Positions 1 through 8,685 of a stretch of 64,000 nt of DNA are shown piece after piece. The notes beneath the pieces are model-generated. The model searched no databases. It was not told the origin of the DNA and worked only from the letters and a program-made list of their open reading frames with translations. Position numbers and translations under genes: made by a program. Source of the stretch: Prevotellaceae bacterium KH2P17 (GTDB taxonomy: Bacteria; Bacteroidota; Bacteroidia; Bacteroidales; Bacteroidaceae); contig FZRE01000013.1 of NCBI GenBank assembly GCA_900199655.1, positions 1 to 64,000 of the forward strand, given 5' to 3'. Within the stretch, counting starts at the first letter, position 1; the number at the start of each line of letters is the position of its first letter.

Positions 1-139
1 AAAGTGCACTTAACAGAAAAACCTGACAACCAGATTTCCACATAAGAAATATATTGTCAACCTAAAGAACATTTAACTACTAAAACTGTCAACTAAATCC
101 AGGACAGGACAGCGTCGGAGTGCTGAAGGCATGCTTCGG

Positions 140-209
140 GAACTTTCGACACTTGTCGCACGATTGTGTGACACCTGTCGAATGATTATGCGACAAGTGT
201 CGAAAGTTC
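140..209. repeat. 70-bp triple-dyad element, copy 1
   Basis: Outer arms GAACTTT and AAAGTTC enclose three 12-bp near-palindromes of the form CGACAnnTGTCG (147-158, 169-180, 191-202) whose centres are 22 bp apart. The left flank adds a fourth dyad, CTGAAG/CTTCGG (123-128 and 134-139), centred 21.5 bp from the first. The same 70-bp layout recurs seven more times in the window. No coding function is apparent. Confidence 0.9.
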
Positions 210-500
210 AGAACAGCTGCCACCGGCACTCGTAAAATAGTTTTTTAACGACCCGGAGCATGCCCTTTGCTGTAAATTATAACGATAGGAGAGTGCACGT
301 ACACAGCTGGAAGGGCCGGGTGCTGCACGCGCATCGACACGACAAAATTCACCCGGAATTAGTGAATAACATAAAGATTGTTTTCTGTTTTATATACAAA
401 AGGTATAAAAGAATATACTATATTTGCAATGAAAGATGTACTACTCTGTTTTTTGAGATAACTTTTCTTTTCAATAGGTTAAGTTTTGTAAGGTGAAAAA
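210..500. other. Intergenic stretch, no supported gene
   Basis: Together with bases 1-139 this is non-coding as far as I can see. A 78-codon frame from 260 has unusual composition and no recognisable family, so I do not call it. A TATATTTG box lies at 419-426 on the plus strand but lacks a convincing -33 element; any RNA from it would run into the hairpin at 501-536. Confidence 0.4.
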
Positions 501-536
501 AGCCCCGGTCAGAGTAGTGATACTCATACCGGGGCT
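495..536 (-). terminator. Rho-independent terminator of the 562-924 gene
   Basis: A perfect 9-bp stem AGCCCCGGT/ACCGGGGCT (501-509 with 528-536) contains an inner hairpin GAGTA-GTGA-TACTC. Read on the minus strand it is followed by six T residues, and it lies 25 bp past the stop codon of the lipoprotein gene. Confidence 0.85.
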
Positions 537-561
537 GCTTTATCGAAGGTCTGCGGGTGCA

Positions 562-924
562 TCAGATATCGTTCTTGAACGTGACGACGCCTGTTAGCTT
601 GTCGTCAAGGTAGAACGTTTGCTGGCGCTTTTCCTCTTTCACCTTGTACTTAACGTGAATGAAATAGAGTTTCTCTGTTTGCTGGCTGTACTTTGGTTGT
701 TTACGGAAGAACTTCATGGTGTCTACGTCCTGATGCAGCCGAGCAGTCATCTGCGGCGTCACATAGACGGTGGAATCCATCTTCGAAAATTCGTCGATAT
801 CGAATTCCTCGGTCAGGTTGTCCTGTAGAAACTGCTTGACGCGCTGCTTGGCGTCATGTTCGCGACCGCATGATGCCATGAGAACAACGAGCGCAAGAAA
901 CAAAGTATGCTTCAGATATTCCAT
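562..924 (-). CDS. Small putative lipoprotein
   Basis: A 120-residue protein with a basic N-terminus, a hydrophobic stretch and a lipobox (LMASC, Cys19), so it is predicted to be lipidated and exported. The remainder is hydrophilic, with a charged region around residues 20-50 and alternating beta-like segments near the C-terminus. I do not recognise a named family. The start lies 27 bp after the pepD stop on the same strand, so it is probably the second gene of a pepD operon ending at the hairpin at 495-536. Function unknown. Confidence 0.75.
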   Translation of the reverse strand: MEYLKHTLFLALVVLMASCGREHDAKQRVKQFLQDNLTEEFDIDEFSKMDSTVYVTPQMTARLHQDVDTMKFFRKQPKYSQQTEKLYFIHVKYKVKEEKRQQTFYLDDKLTGVVTFKNDI

Positions 925-951
925 AAGTCAATCGTCGGGATGAGGTGAATG

Positions 952-2409
952 CTATTCTTCGGGAATGTTCCGCAGGATTTCTAACAGGTGATCCCAAACC
1001 ATCTGCACGGTGGGAATGTAGAGGCACTCGTCGGGAGTATGCACGTTGCGAAGCGTTGGGCCAAAGGATACCATGTCGATGTGAGGATACTTCTCGGAGA
1101 AGAGACCGCACTCCAAGCCTGCATGTATGCCGAGCACTTTAGGCTCCTTGTTGAAGAGTTTCTTGTAGGCATCGACGGTAATCTTTACCAGCTTGCTGTT
1201 TGGGTTCATCTTCCAGGCCGGATAGCCGTCGTTCTGCACAACCTCGGCGCCGCCCAGCTCGAAGCAAGCCTTGATGGTATTGGCCATGTTGCGCAGGTTG
1301 CTCATCACGTTGGAGCGCTGACTGGTCACCACAATAACCTTGTTGTCTTCGCTCTGTACGCTGGCCACGTTGCTCGAAGTTTCAACCATCCAGGCCAGCG
1401 CCTCGTCCTGGCACATGGTGAGAATGCCGTTGTAAAGTGCCTGCACGGACCTGATGAGGTTGGCAGAGACGGCCTTGGGCAGCACGGTTTGGGCCTCGGT
1501 GCTTTCGAGAGACCACACCATGTTGGTGTCGGTAACGTGGAATTCGTCTTCCACTGCAGCTGTAAATTGGTTCCAGTCGGCTTTAACCTCTTCCTTGCGG
1601 CCGGTCGGCACGGCGAATATAATCTTGCCGTCACGCGGTATGGCGTTGTGCATCTTGCCCGAATTCCATTGAGCCAGGCGCACGTCCATCTTGCTCTGTT
1701 CTGCGTACAGGAAACGTGACATAATCTTGATGGCGTTTGCCCGCTTCTTGTTAATGTCGTCGCCGGAGTGTCCTCCGTTAAGTCCCTTGAGCGAACCGGC
1801 CATGAAGAAGTAATCGGCCGGTGCTGTCTCACGTTCGAAACTGAATGTGGCCGTGGTGTTGATGCCACCGGCACAGGAGATGAAAATCTGCCCTTCGTCC
1901 TCAGAATCGAGGTTGATGAGATAGTCGCCGCTCATGAAACCGGCCTTCATGCCAAACGCCCCGGTAAGTCCGGTCTCCTCATCACGGGTGAAGAGACACT
2001 CTATCGGCCCGTGTTCTATATTGTCGCTGTCGAGTATGGCCAGTTCAATGGCAACGCCGATGCCGTCGTCGGCACCTAACGTAGTGCCCTTGGCGCGCAG
2101 CCAGTCACCGTCTACATAAGTCTGGATGGCGTCTTTGTAGAAGTCGAAATCAACGTCCACGAGCTTGTCACACACCATGTCCATGTGGCTTTGCAGCACA
2201 ACCGTTTTCTTGTTCTCATATCCGGGAGTAGCCGGTTTGCTGATAATCACGTTGCCGGTTTCGTCAACCCGCGTTTCAAGATGCCGCTCGGCAGCAAACT
2301 GTTTCAGATACTCAATCATCTGCTCTTCGTGTTTCGAGGGGCGGGGAATTTGGTTGATTTTGGCAAACTGCTCAAATACGCGAGCAGGTTTTAATTCGTT
2401 TTTCTCCAT
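952..2409 (-). CDS. pepD: Aminoacyl-histidine (Xaa-His) dipeptidase, M20C family
   Basis: A 485-residue cytosolic metallo-dipeptidase of the PepD/carnosinase-like M20C family, which hydrolyses a broad range of dipeptides. Visible motifs are HMDMV (His75, Asp77; metal ligand region), LGADDGIGVA (about 111-121, bridging Asp), TRDEETGLTGA (the Glu-Glu pair, catalytic base and metal ligand), GGHSGDD in the lid domain and GLECG near the C-terminus. Length matches the family (about 485). The MEKNELKP start gives the usual N-terminus. It heads an apparent two-gene operon with the downstream lipoprotein. Peptide use fits an asaccharolytic or mixed-substrate anaerobe. Confidence 0.95.
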   Translation of the reverse strand: MEKNELKPARVFEQFAKINQIPRPSKHEEQMIEYLKQFAAERHLETRVDETGNVIISKPATPGYENKKTVVLQSHMDMVCDKLVDVDFDFYKDAIQTYVDGDWLRAKGTTLGADDGIGVAIELAILDSDNIEHGPIECLFTRDEETGLTGAFGMKAGFMSGDYLINLDSEDEGQIFISCAGGINTTATFSFERETAPADYFFMAGSLKGLNGGHSGDDINKKRANAIKIMSRFLYAEQSKMDVRLAQWNSGKMHNAIPRDGKIIFAVPTGRKEEVKADWNQFTAAVEDEFHVTDTNMVWSLESTEAQTVLPKAVSANLIRSVQALYNGILTMCQDEALAWMVETSSNVASVQSEDNKVIVVTSQRSNVMSNLRNMANTIKACFELGGAEVVQNDGYPAWKMNPNSKLVKITVDAYKKLFNKEPKVLGIHAGLECGLFSEKYPHIDMVSFGPTLRNVHTPDECLYIPTVQMVWDHLLEILRNIPEE

Positions 2410-2537
2410 TTTTGCTTGTATTTTTTCTTATACCTTATTTATTATATGAGTGCACGGAGCGCCAAGAAGCTTCTTTGCTCTTCGTTTATGAAAATAACTT
2501 TCATCGTGGAAATAAAAACAAAATAATTGGGTTTTAT

Positions 2538-2568
2538 TTTGTACTTCTACCGATTTCCATTATCTTTG
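2538..2568 (+). promoter_or_regulatory. Bacteroidetes-type promoter for the 2589 gene
   Basis: A -33 element TTTG at 2538-2541 is followed, after 19 bp, by TATCTTTG at 2561-2568, the -7 consensus of the Bacteroidetes primary sigma factor. The expected start is about 2575, leaving a very short leader before the ATG at 2589. Confidence 0.75.
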
Positions 2569-2588
2569 CAAGCACAAAAGTAATAAAA

Positions 2589-2783
2589 ATGATAGAAACT
2601 CTGCTGTTAAGCATGTTAATAATTGCTATTGCCGTAGCATTCTTGAGCGTTAAGGTGATTCTTAAGAAAAACGGGAAGTTCTCCTCGCAGCATGTCAAGG
2701 ATAATCCGGGACTCCAGAAACAGGGAATACACTGTGTGATGGATCAGGATCGTGAGGCCCGGAGAGCAGGCAAGGCATACTGA
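2589..2783 (+). CDS. Small single-pass membrane protein
   Basis: A 64-residue protein. The start is placed at the ATG at 2589 because the promoter boxes lie at 2538-2568, so an upstream in-frame start at 2412 would precede the transcription start. One N-terminal hydrophobic helix (about residues 4-23) is followed by a short basic, hydrophilic tail ending in DQDREARRAGKAY. No known domain is recognised. The next gene, ompH, begins 77 bp downstream on the same strand, so the two may be co-transcribed. Function unknown. Confidence 0.65.
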   Translation: MIETLLLSMLIIAIAVAFLSVKVILKKNGKFSSQHVKDNPGLQKQGIHCVMDQDREARRAGKAY

Positions 2784-2860
2784 CGGCACAGTCTCCCGGC
2801 GGTGCTGTTTGTAAAAACACACTGTCAAAACCGAATGATTAAAACAAAACCTATTATAAA

Positions 2861-3469
2861 ATGAAGAAAACAGTTTTTCGTACATTGGCAGTTGCTGCTA
2901 TGGCTTCATGCGTCATGACTTCCTGCAACCAGAGCAATCCTCAGGTAGACCAGAAGTCGAATACCGCACAGGTAAATCCTTCAAACTTAAAGATAGCTTA
3001 TGTTGAGGTGGACTCCATCATGAGCCAATACGCTTTTTGCAAGGATTACACCAAGATTCTTGAGGCGAAAGGCAACAACATACAGAAGACTTTAGCCGGC
3101 AAACAGCAGCAGCTGCAGGCCGCTGCAGCCAACTTCCAGCAGAAAGTTCAGCAGAACGCATATACCCGCGAGCAAGCTGAAGGCATTCAGGCTGGCTTGC
3201 AAAAACAGAGCAACGACCTCCAGGCTTTAAATCAGCGACTCTCCGGTGAGTTCCAGACAGAAACCGAGAAGTACAACAAAGCGCTGCGAGACTCTATCCA
3301 GCACTTTCTTGCTGTTTACAACAAGGACAAGAAGTACAGCCTCATTTTGAGCAAGGCTGGCGACAACTTGCTCTATGCTGACAAGGCTTACGACATTACC
3401 TCCGAGGTTATCACAGGCCTGAACAAGGCCTACAAGCCGAGTGCAAAAGAAAAGCCGGCTGCCAAATAA
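2861..3469 (+). CDS. OmpH/Skp-family periplasmic chaperone, lipoprotein form
   Basis: A 202-residue protein with a signal peptide and lipobox (VMTSC, Cys22), followed by a low-complexity linker and an OmpH/Skp domain. The domain begins IAYVEVDSIMSQY (near residue 45) and continues with a Gln/Ala-rich coiled coil (about 75-145). Skp-family proteins hold unfolded outer-membrane proteins in the periplasm. The C-terminus is Lys/Pro/Ala-rich. A strong terminator at 3515-3553 ends the transcript. The lipidated form is common in Bacteroidetes; substrates are not deducible here. Confidence 0.85.
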   Translation: MKKTVFRTLAVAAMASCVMTSCNQSNPQVDQKSNTAQVNPSNLKIAYVEVDSIMSQYAFCKDYTKILEAKGNNIQKTLAGKQQQLQAAAANFQQKVQQNAYTREQAEGIQAGLQKQSNDLQALNQRLSGEFQTETEKYNKALRDSIQHFLAVYNKDKKYSLILSKAGDNLLYADKAYDITSEVITGLNKAYKPSAKEKPAAK

Positions 3470-3514
3470 CCCCCGCCATCCTTGTTACTCACAAGATATT
3501 GAAACACATTATAG

Positions 3515-3553
3515 AAAGAGGCATCGGCTATTAGGCTTTGATGCCTCTTTTTG
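3515..3553 (+). terminator. Terminator after ompH-like gene
   Basis: A perfect 11-bp stem AAAGAGGCATC/GATGCCTCTTT (3515-3525 with 3540-3550) with a 14-nt loop, followed by further T residues, 45 bp after the ompH stop. Confidence 0.9.
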
Positions 3554-3611
3554 TAAGGGTGCATTTCTTCACTAATCTGCTTCCGATTTTGGCGTTACTC
3601 AGAAAAAGTAG

Positions 3612-3619
3612 TAACTTTG
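3612..3619 (+). promoter_or_regulatory. -7 promoter box abutting the nth start codon
   Basis: TAACTTTG ends only 5 bp before the ATG at 3625. With the usual spacing the transcript would begin at or just past the start codon, so nth mRNA may be leaderless. No clear -33 TTTG is visible. Confidence 0.5.
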
Positions 3620-3624
3620 CAGTC

Positions 3625-4275
3625 ATGACACGTAAAGAGAGATATCAGTATATTCTTGACTATTTTCGCGCAAAGGAGGGCCATGCTACTACCGAGTTAC
3701 AGTTCAGCAGCGCCTTTCAGCTGCTTTGTGCCACGTTGCTTAGCGCCCAGTGTACCGATAAACGCATCAATGAAGTAACGCCCGAACTCTTTCGCCGTTA
3801 TCCTACGGCCGAAGCGATGGCCACAGCCGAACCGGATGAAGTGCTGGAGTATGTGCGCAGCGTATCGTATCCCAACGCCAAGTCCAGGCATCTGGTAGAA
3901 ATGGCGCGTATGTTAGTGGATAAGTTTGGAGGCAAAGTGCCTGACACAACAGAAGAATTGGTTAAGCTGCCGGGCGTGGGCCGCAAGACTGCCAACGTGA
4001 TACAGGCTGTTTGGTACGGCAAGGCTACCTTGGCAGTTGACACACATGTGTACCGTGTAAGCCACCGGCTGGGTCTGGTTCCCAAGGAAGCGAACACTCC
4101 CTACAAGGTAGAACAGTATCTGCTGAAGAACATTCCGGAGCATGATGTTGCCGATGCGCATCACTGGATACTGCTACATGGACGATACATCTGCAAGAGC
4201 GCTCGTCCTATGTGCGAGAAGTGCCCTTTCGACAGCTTTTGTCCGAAGTTGCTGGAGAACAGCAAGCTGGACTGA
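3625..4275 (+). CDS. nth: Endonuclease III (DNA glycosylase/AP lyase)
   Basis: A 216-residue base-excision repair enzyme that removes oxidised pyrimidines and cleaves the abasic site. It shows the helix-hairpin-helix LPGVGRKTANVI with catalytic Lys121, the catalytic Asp in LAVDTHVYR (Asp139), and the C-terminal 4Fe-4S ligands C-x6-C-x2-C-x5-C (CKSARPMCEKCPFDSFC). I chose the ATG at 3625, giving MTRKERYQ, because upstream in-frame residues do not match the family and would precede the promoter box at 3612-3619. The next gene starts 42 bp downstream on the same strand. All catalytic residues are intact. Confidence 0.95.
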   Translation: MTRKERYQYILDYFRAKEGHATTELQFSSAFQLLCATLLSAQCTDKRINEVTPELFRRYPTAEAMATAEPDEVLEYVRSVSYPNAKSRHLVEMARMLVDKFGGKVPDTTEELVKLPGVGRKTANVIQAVWYGKATLAVDTHVYRVSHRLGLVPKEANTPYKVEQYLLKNIPEHDVADAHHWILLHGRYICKSARPMCEKCPFDSFCPKLLENSKLD

Positions 4276-4317
4276 ATTGCCCAAAGAAAACGCGAACAGA
4301 AGAAGATAACATATAGG

Positions 4318-5028
4318 ATGGACACAAAAAGAATACTTTGTTTTTTGCAGGATATAGCCGCAAATAACAACCGTGAATGGTTTCTGGACCATAAGAGTGA
4401 ATACCAGGCTTGCAAGCAGGAGTTTGAAGCCGGGGTAGCTGCACTGATACTGGAGATATCCAAGTTCGATACTGAGGTTTCGCATCTCACGCCTAAAGAC
4501 TGCTGTTTCAGATTCTATCGTGACGTCCGCTTCTCGCCGGACAAGTCTCCTTACAAGCGCCATTTCGGTGCTTATATCTGCGCACACGGCAAGAAATCGC
4601 TTCGTGGAGGCTATTACATCCATCTGCAACCCGGCCAGTGTTTGCTCTCGTGTGGTGCCTATTGGCTGCCAACAAACATCCTGACCTCGTGCCGAAACGA
4701 GATTATGGCCAACATCGACGAATGGAGAAAATGTGTGGAAAACGGCAGATTCATCAGTTATTTCGGCTATCCCAATGCGGGTAAATGGTCGGAAGGCAAC
4801 ATTGACCCAAAAGGTTTCGGTATTGAAAGCCTGAAGACAATACCCAAAGGTTTCCCCCGTGATTATGAGTTCGCAGACTATCTGCGGATGAAAGACTATG
4901 CTACCTGGCGCTTGGTACCCGATGATTATTTTCAGGGAGACGGCTGGCTGAAAGACGCAGTCAAATACTTGAAGGTGGCAAAGCCGATGATGGACTTCAT
5001 GAATGCTGTGATTGATGATTACGAGTAA
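4318..5028 (+). CDS. DUF2461 (TIGR02453) family protein
   Basis: A 236-residue soluble protein matching the DUF2461 pattern: an N-terminal NNREWFLDHKSEY segment, the FRFYRDVRFSPDKSPYK core with conserved Arg, Asp and Lys residues, and a GGYYIHLQPG strand. The family is widespread in bacteria and has no established biochemical function. It lies 42 bp after nth on the same strand, so a shared transcript is plausible, but linkage alone does not make it a repair protein. Confidence 0.85.
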   Translation: MDTKRILCFLQDIAANNNREWFLDHKSEYQACKQEFEAGVAALILEISKFDTEVSHLTPKDCCFRFYRDVRFSPDKSPYKRHFGAYICAHGKKSLRGGYYIHLQPGQCLLSCGAYWLPTNILTSCRNEIMANIDEWRKCVENGRFISYFGYPNAGKWSEGNIDPKGFGIESLKTIPKGFPRDYEFADYLRMKDYATWRLVPDDYFQGDGWLKDAVKYLKVAKPMMDFMNAVIDDYE

Positions 5029-5129
5029 GCACCATTACGTGTGTTGCCAGTTGGCAGTTGCCAACCGGATAAGAATATAAAAAGTATAAAAAAGCAGGAA
5101 TAAGCGATACAACCAATTAGAGATTTTCG

Positions 5130-5137
5130 TATATTTG
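5130..5137 (+). promoter_or_regulatory. Probable -7 box of ald
   Basis: TATATTTG 31 bp upstream of the ald ATG. A matching -33 element is not obvious. Confidence 0.5.
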
Positions 5138-5168
5138 CCGCAGTTGAATATTCAAAATCTTTACTATC

Positions 5169-6275
5169 ATGAAAATCGGTATTCCTAAAGAAATCAAAGA
5201 CAACGAAAATCGGGTCGGCATGACTCCGGCTGGTGTGGCAGAACTTATCAGGCATGGACACGATGTCTGCGTACAACATACGGCAGGAGAGGGCAGTGGC
5301 TTTGCCGATGCTGAGTACGAGGAAGTTGGTGCCAAAATCCTTCCGACAATTCAAGATGTGTACGGCGCGGCCGAAATGATTATCAAGGTGAAAGAGCCCA
5401 TTGAGCCCGAATACGCCCTGATACGCAAAGGTCAGCTGGTGTTCACCTATTTCCATTTTGCCTGCGACAAGCCTCTTACAGACGCCATGATTAAGAGTGG
5501 TGCCGTGTGCCTGGCTTACGAGACGGTTGAAACCAAGGATCGCCACCTCCCGTTGCTGATTCCAATGAGCGAAGTTGCCGGCCGCATGGCCATTCTGAAT
5601 GGTGCTTACTATCTGCAGAAAACCAAAGGAGGAAAAGGAAAGCTGATAAGCGGCGTTCCCGGAGTGAAGCGAACAAAGGTTCTTGTGCTTGGAGGTGGCA
5701 CTGTAGGAGAGGCAGCCGCCCGCATGGCAGCAGGCATGGGGGCCGACGTCTACATAACTGATATCTCATTGCCACGGCTCCGTCAGCTCGAATTCGAGCT
5801 TCCCGTAACCGTTCATACCCTTTATTCTACCGCGCACAACATTCGCAAGGAATTGCACGATGTTGACATCGTGGTTGGTTCCGTGCTCATACCGGGCGAC
5901 AAGGCTCCACATCTGATAACACGCGACATGCTGAAACTGATGGAGCCCGGTACCGTTCTGGTAGATGTGGCCATAGACCAAGGCGGATGCTTTGAAACAT
6001 CCCGCCCAACTACTCACACCGATCCGGTATATACAGTCGATGGAATTGTGCATTACGCAGTTGCCAACATCCCCGGTGCTGTTCCCAACACGTCAACTAC
6101 GGCATTGACCAATGCCACCATGCGCTATGCACTGGAGCTTGCCGACAAGGGCTGGCGTAAGGCTTGCAAGGACAACGAAGCGTTGCGCAAGGGGCTTAAC
6201 ATTGTTGAAGGTAAGGTTACTTATGAGGCCGTTGCCGAAGTCTGGGGACTGCCTTACGAGCCTGTTACGTTGTAA
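5169..6275 (+). CDS. ald: Alanine dehydrogenase
   Basis: A 368-residue NAD-dependent enzyme interconverting alanine and pyruvate plus ammonia. The N-terminus MKIGIPKEIKDNENRVGMT is diagnostic. The substrate site is seen in IIKVKEP (catalytic Lys near 75) and TYFHFA (His near 96). The Rossmann motif LGGGTVGEAAARMAAGMGADV lies near 175-195, followed by VAIDQGGCFETSRPTTH. Length equals the family norm (about 370). The 3' untranslated region folds into a three-way junction (6288-6361) and is followed by 70-bp element copy 2. Confidence 0.95.
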   Translation: MKIGIPKEIKDNENRVGMTPAGVAELIRHGHDVCVQHTAGEGSGFADAEYEEVGAKILPTIQDVYGAAEMIIKVKEPIEPEYALIRKGQLVFTYFHFACDKPLTDAMIKSGAVCLAYETVETKDRHLPLLIPMSEVAGRMAILNGAYYLQKTKGGKGKLISGVPGVKRTKVLVLGGGTVGEAAARMAAGMGADVYITDISLPRLRQLEFELPVTVHTLYSTAHNIRKELHDVDIVVGSVLIPGDKAPHLITRDMLKLMEPGTVLVDVAIDQGGCFETSRPTTHTDPVYTVDGIVHYAVANIPGAVPNTSTTALTNATMRYALELADKGWRKACKDNEALRKGLNIVEGKVTYEAVAEVWGLPYEPVTL

Positions 6276-6287
6276 GTGAACCCTCTG

Positions 6288-6361
6288 TTACCCCTTGCAG
6301 CTGGCTGAAAAATCAGCAAACAGATGCGAATGCTGAAGCTGAAAGCAGCGTTCAGGGGTAA
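6288..6361 (+). other. Three-way-junction structure in the ald 3' region
   Basis: A closing stem TTACCCCT/AGGGGTAA (6288-6295 with 6354-6361) encloses two hairpins: GCTGA-AAAA-TCAGC (6304-6317) and GAATGCTG/CAGCGTTC (6328-6335 with 6346-6353, one G-U pair). There is no T tract, so it is not a standard terminator; it could protect the mRNA 3' end. It is not a tRNA: no anticodon or T-arm pattern fits. Confidence 0.45.
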
Positions 6362-6399
6362 AAATGTCACTTACTAGTGGTGCCGGAATGGGATGTCGG

Positions 6400-6469
6400 G
6401 AACTTTTGACACTTGTCGCACAATCGTGTGACACCTGTCGAATAATCGTGCGACAAGTGTCGAAAGTTC
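6400..6469. repeat. 70-bp triple-dyad element, copy 2
   Basis: Three GACAnnTGTC dyads at 22-bp spacing between outer arms GAACTTT and AAAGTTC, lying between the 3' ends of convergent genes ald and hisB. The left arm carries TTGAC in place of TTCGAC. The right flank CCTGAAG resembles the flank module of other copies. Confidence 0.9.
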
Positions 6470-6636
6470 CTGAAGTTATCATACTGCATCCTGAGAGTAT
6501 CCTTCCTGCGACCTAAGAGACTATGTTTTAGATGCAGGAAGATGCTTGTTTGCGTAGGTGAGCCAGAGATGTCGTGGCTCCATGCGAAGGAACTGACGCT
6601 GTTATATGCTTTGCAAAGCTGTGAACAGGAATAAAA

Positions 6637-6694
6637 ACAGAAAGTGCCAAGAGGAGCGACAACGATGCCGGCTGCCTGTCTTGGCACTTTCTGT
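6637..6694 (-). terminator. Terminator of the hisB operon
   Basis: A perfect 16-bp stem (6637-6652 with 6679-6694; arm sequence ACAGAAAGTGCCAAGA) with a 26-nt loop. Read on the minus strand it is followed by TTTTTAT and begins 3 bp after the hisB stop codon. Confidence 0.9.
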
Positions 6695-6697
6695 TGT

Positions 6698-7774
6698 TTA
6701 GAGTGTGCCCTTGGTTGAGGGCAACTCAAAATGGTAGATATCCCGTTTTACGGCCATCTTCAGCGCTTTGGCCAGCGCCTTGAATATTCCTTCAATCTTG
6801 TGATGCTCGTTAGTACCTTCGGCTTTGATGTTCAGGTTCATGCGTGCGGCATCACTCAGGCTCTTGAAAAAGTGGAAGAACATCTCCGTGGGCATTTCTC
6901 CAATCTTCTCGCGCTTGAACTCCGCGTCCCAAACAAGCCACGGACGGCCGCCGAAATCCAGTGCAACCTGGCAGAGACAGTCGTCCATTGGCAGGCAGTA
7001 GCCGTACCGCTCTATGCCACGTTTGTTACCGAGCGCCTGCAGGATACATTCGCCCAATGTTATACCAGTATCCTCGATGGTATGGTGTTCGTCTACATCC
7101 AAATCTCCCTTTGTGTGGATGGCCAAGTCCATCATGCCGTGGCGGCCAATCTGCTCCAGCATGTGGTCAAAGAAACCGATGCCCGTCGAGATGTCACATT
7201 TGCCCGTTCCGTCGAGATTCAGATTAATGTGGATGTCCGTTTCCTTGGTAGTCCGTCTCACTTCAGCTGTTCTTTCGCCGGCAAAGAGGATTTCTGTAAT
7301 CTTGTCCCAAGTCATTCCGTCCTTGCCGAGAATCAGTGACTTGCATCCCAAATTCCTGGCCAACTGCTCGTCAGAGGCTCTGTCGCCAATCACGTAGCTG
7401 CCCTTTATATCGTATGCAGGGTTGTTCAGATAGGCTTGCAGCATACCGGTGCCGGGTTTGCGCATTGGCGAATTGTCTTCTGGAAAATGCCTGTCTATGA
7501 GCTGTTCGTCGAAGGTAATGCCTTCGCCTTCCAGTGTCTGGATAATGAAGCGGTGTACGGGCCAGAACTGTTCCTCCGGAAAAGAAGGAGTGCCGAGCCC
7601 GTCTTGATTGCTTACCATGACGAGCTTGAAGTCAAGATGCTGGCAGATGAAGCCTAAGTTTCTGAATACACCGCTTGTAAACTTGAGCTTCTCAAAGGAG
7701 TCAATCTGCTCGTCGGCGGGCTCTTCTATCAGTGTTCCGTCGCGGTCTATGAATAGTATGCGCTGCTGTTTCAT
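6698..7774 (-). CDS. hisB: Bifunctional histidinol-phosphatase / imidazoleglycerol-phosphate dehydratase
   Basis: A 358-residue two-domain enzyme for two steps of histidine synthesis. Residues 1-165 are a HAD phosphatase (LFIDRDGTL with Asp10 and Asp12; VIGDRASD). Residues from about 170 are the dehydratase, with metal-binding motifs [18 protein letters not shown] and EHHKIEG. It is the last gene of a minus-strand operon after an RNA methyltransferase and a membrane protein (9-bp gap). The other histidine genes in the window, hisG-hisD-hisC, lie at 34.2-37.5 kb, so hisB is separated from the usual Bacteroidales hisGDCB order. Confidence 0.95.
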   Translation of the reverse strand: MKQQRILFIDRDGTLIEEPADEQIDSFEKLKFTSGVFRNLGFICQHLDFKLVMVSNQDGLGTPSFPEEQFWPVHRFIIQTLEGEGITFDEQLIDRHFPEDNSPMRKPGTGMLQAYLNNPAYDIKGSYVIGDRASDEQLARNLGCKSLILGKDGMTWDKITEILFAGERTAEVRRTTKETDIHINLNLDGTGKCDISTGIGFFDHMLEQIGRHGMMDLAIHTKGDLDVDEHHTIEDTGITLGECILQALGNKRGIERYGYCLPMDDCLCQVALDFGGRPWLVWDAEFKREKIGEMPTEMFFHFFKSLSDAARMNLNIKAEGTNEHHKIEGIFKALAKALKMAVKRDIYHFELPSTKGTL

Positions 7775-7783
7775 TGTGTTGTC

Positions 7784-8677
7784 TTACTGGAAGTTAATGT
7801 CTGTTAGTCTTGTTTTGGCATTCTCTTTCTCTTCAATGGAACCGTAAACATAGAAACAAACGAGTATGTTCCATGCTGCAACGAAGCAGAGGATGAAGTC
7901 GGTGATAACACCAGATGCGAAAACGATAATGTTGAAGTAGGAGGGAAGTCCCGAGGGGTCGCCCTTGCTCATGCCAATCAGCGAGCTAAGGTAGGAGTAA
8001 CCCAGGATGGAATCGGGCGTTTTAACCACACAGGCAATGATAACGGTAATGAAACCTGCCAGCAGCAGGGCACTTAGAAGGAAGCCATAGTGCTTGTATC
8101 CGGGTTTCAGTTCACTCCATAAACCTCGTCTCAAGCTGGTTTCTTTTTCCATCATGTACTTGGTAAAGAAGTAAACAAAGGGCAGAAGCGCCAGCAGCAA
8201 TATGAGATAAAGCAGCAGCCCGCCACCAAACATGCCTGCGTAAAATTGTCCTATCGTCATGTTTGCAGCTGCCTTCGTGTGCAAAAAGGCAATGGCCAAG
8301 CCGCCTGTAAGACATGCAAACAGCAGGTTCAGAAGTACAACAGTTGCCATTACTTTGGCGCTGCGCATGGTGTTCCACTTCTTGCCATGTTCATTGAGCG
8401 AGTCATACAGCCAGGCAAAGAACCAACATTCGGCAACAAGCAGCAGGAGGGCAAGCAGTCCTGTTGCAGTTGAAGCAAGGATGCTGACCGGCTGATGCAG
8501 AACAAAAGCCTCGGTCGTGTGCATGGAACTGGTTACAATCAATGCCTTGACAATGGCTATTCCCAATGCAGGCAGCCACAACTTCTTGACAACGGTTGTC
8601 AGATTTGTGCGCAACAGCACGGCTGCTGCCTTGAGGCAAGCCGATACACTCCTTATTTTATATACGTCCTTTTCCAT
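7784..8677 (-). CDS. Polytopic membrane protein of unknown function
   Basis: A 297-residue protein with about six hydrophobic helices, including ILASTATGLLALLLL, VMATVVLLNLLFACL, GGGLLLYLILLLALLPF, LLSALLLAGFITVIIAC and a final segment near 250-275. I chose the ATG at 8677 over a TTG 12 bp upstream. No transport or enzyme motif is recognised. It lies between an RNA methyltransferase (8-bp gap) and hisB (9-bp gap) in one transcript, but neither neighbour points to a function. Confidence 0.75.
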   Translation of the reverse strand: MEKDVYKIRSVSACLKAAAVLLRTNLTTVVKKLWLPALGIAIVKALIVTSSMHTTEAFVLHQPVSILASTATGLLALLLLVAECWFFAWLYDSLNEHGKKWNTMRSAKVMATVVLLNLLFACLTGGLAIAFLHTKAAANMTIGQFYAGMFGGGLLLYLILLLALLPFVYFFTKYMMEKETSLRRGLWSELKPGYKHYGFLLSALLLAGFITVIIACVVKTPDSILGYSYLSSLIGMSKGDPSGLPSYFNIIVFASGVITDFILCFVAAWNILVCFYVYGSIEEKENAKTRLTDINFQ

Positions 8678-8685
8678 ATCTTTCT

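Noticed and set aside
260-496. 78-codon open frame as a gene
   Set aside because: No recognisable domain, odd composition, no promoter in place, and it overlaps a region with promoter-like and terminator signals.
6288-6361. tRNA-like gene after ald
   Set aside because: Cloverleaf-like outline but only two internal hairpins, no anticodon arm of 5+7+5 and no T-loop consensus.
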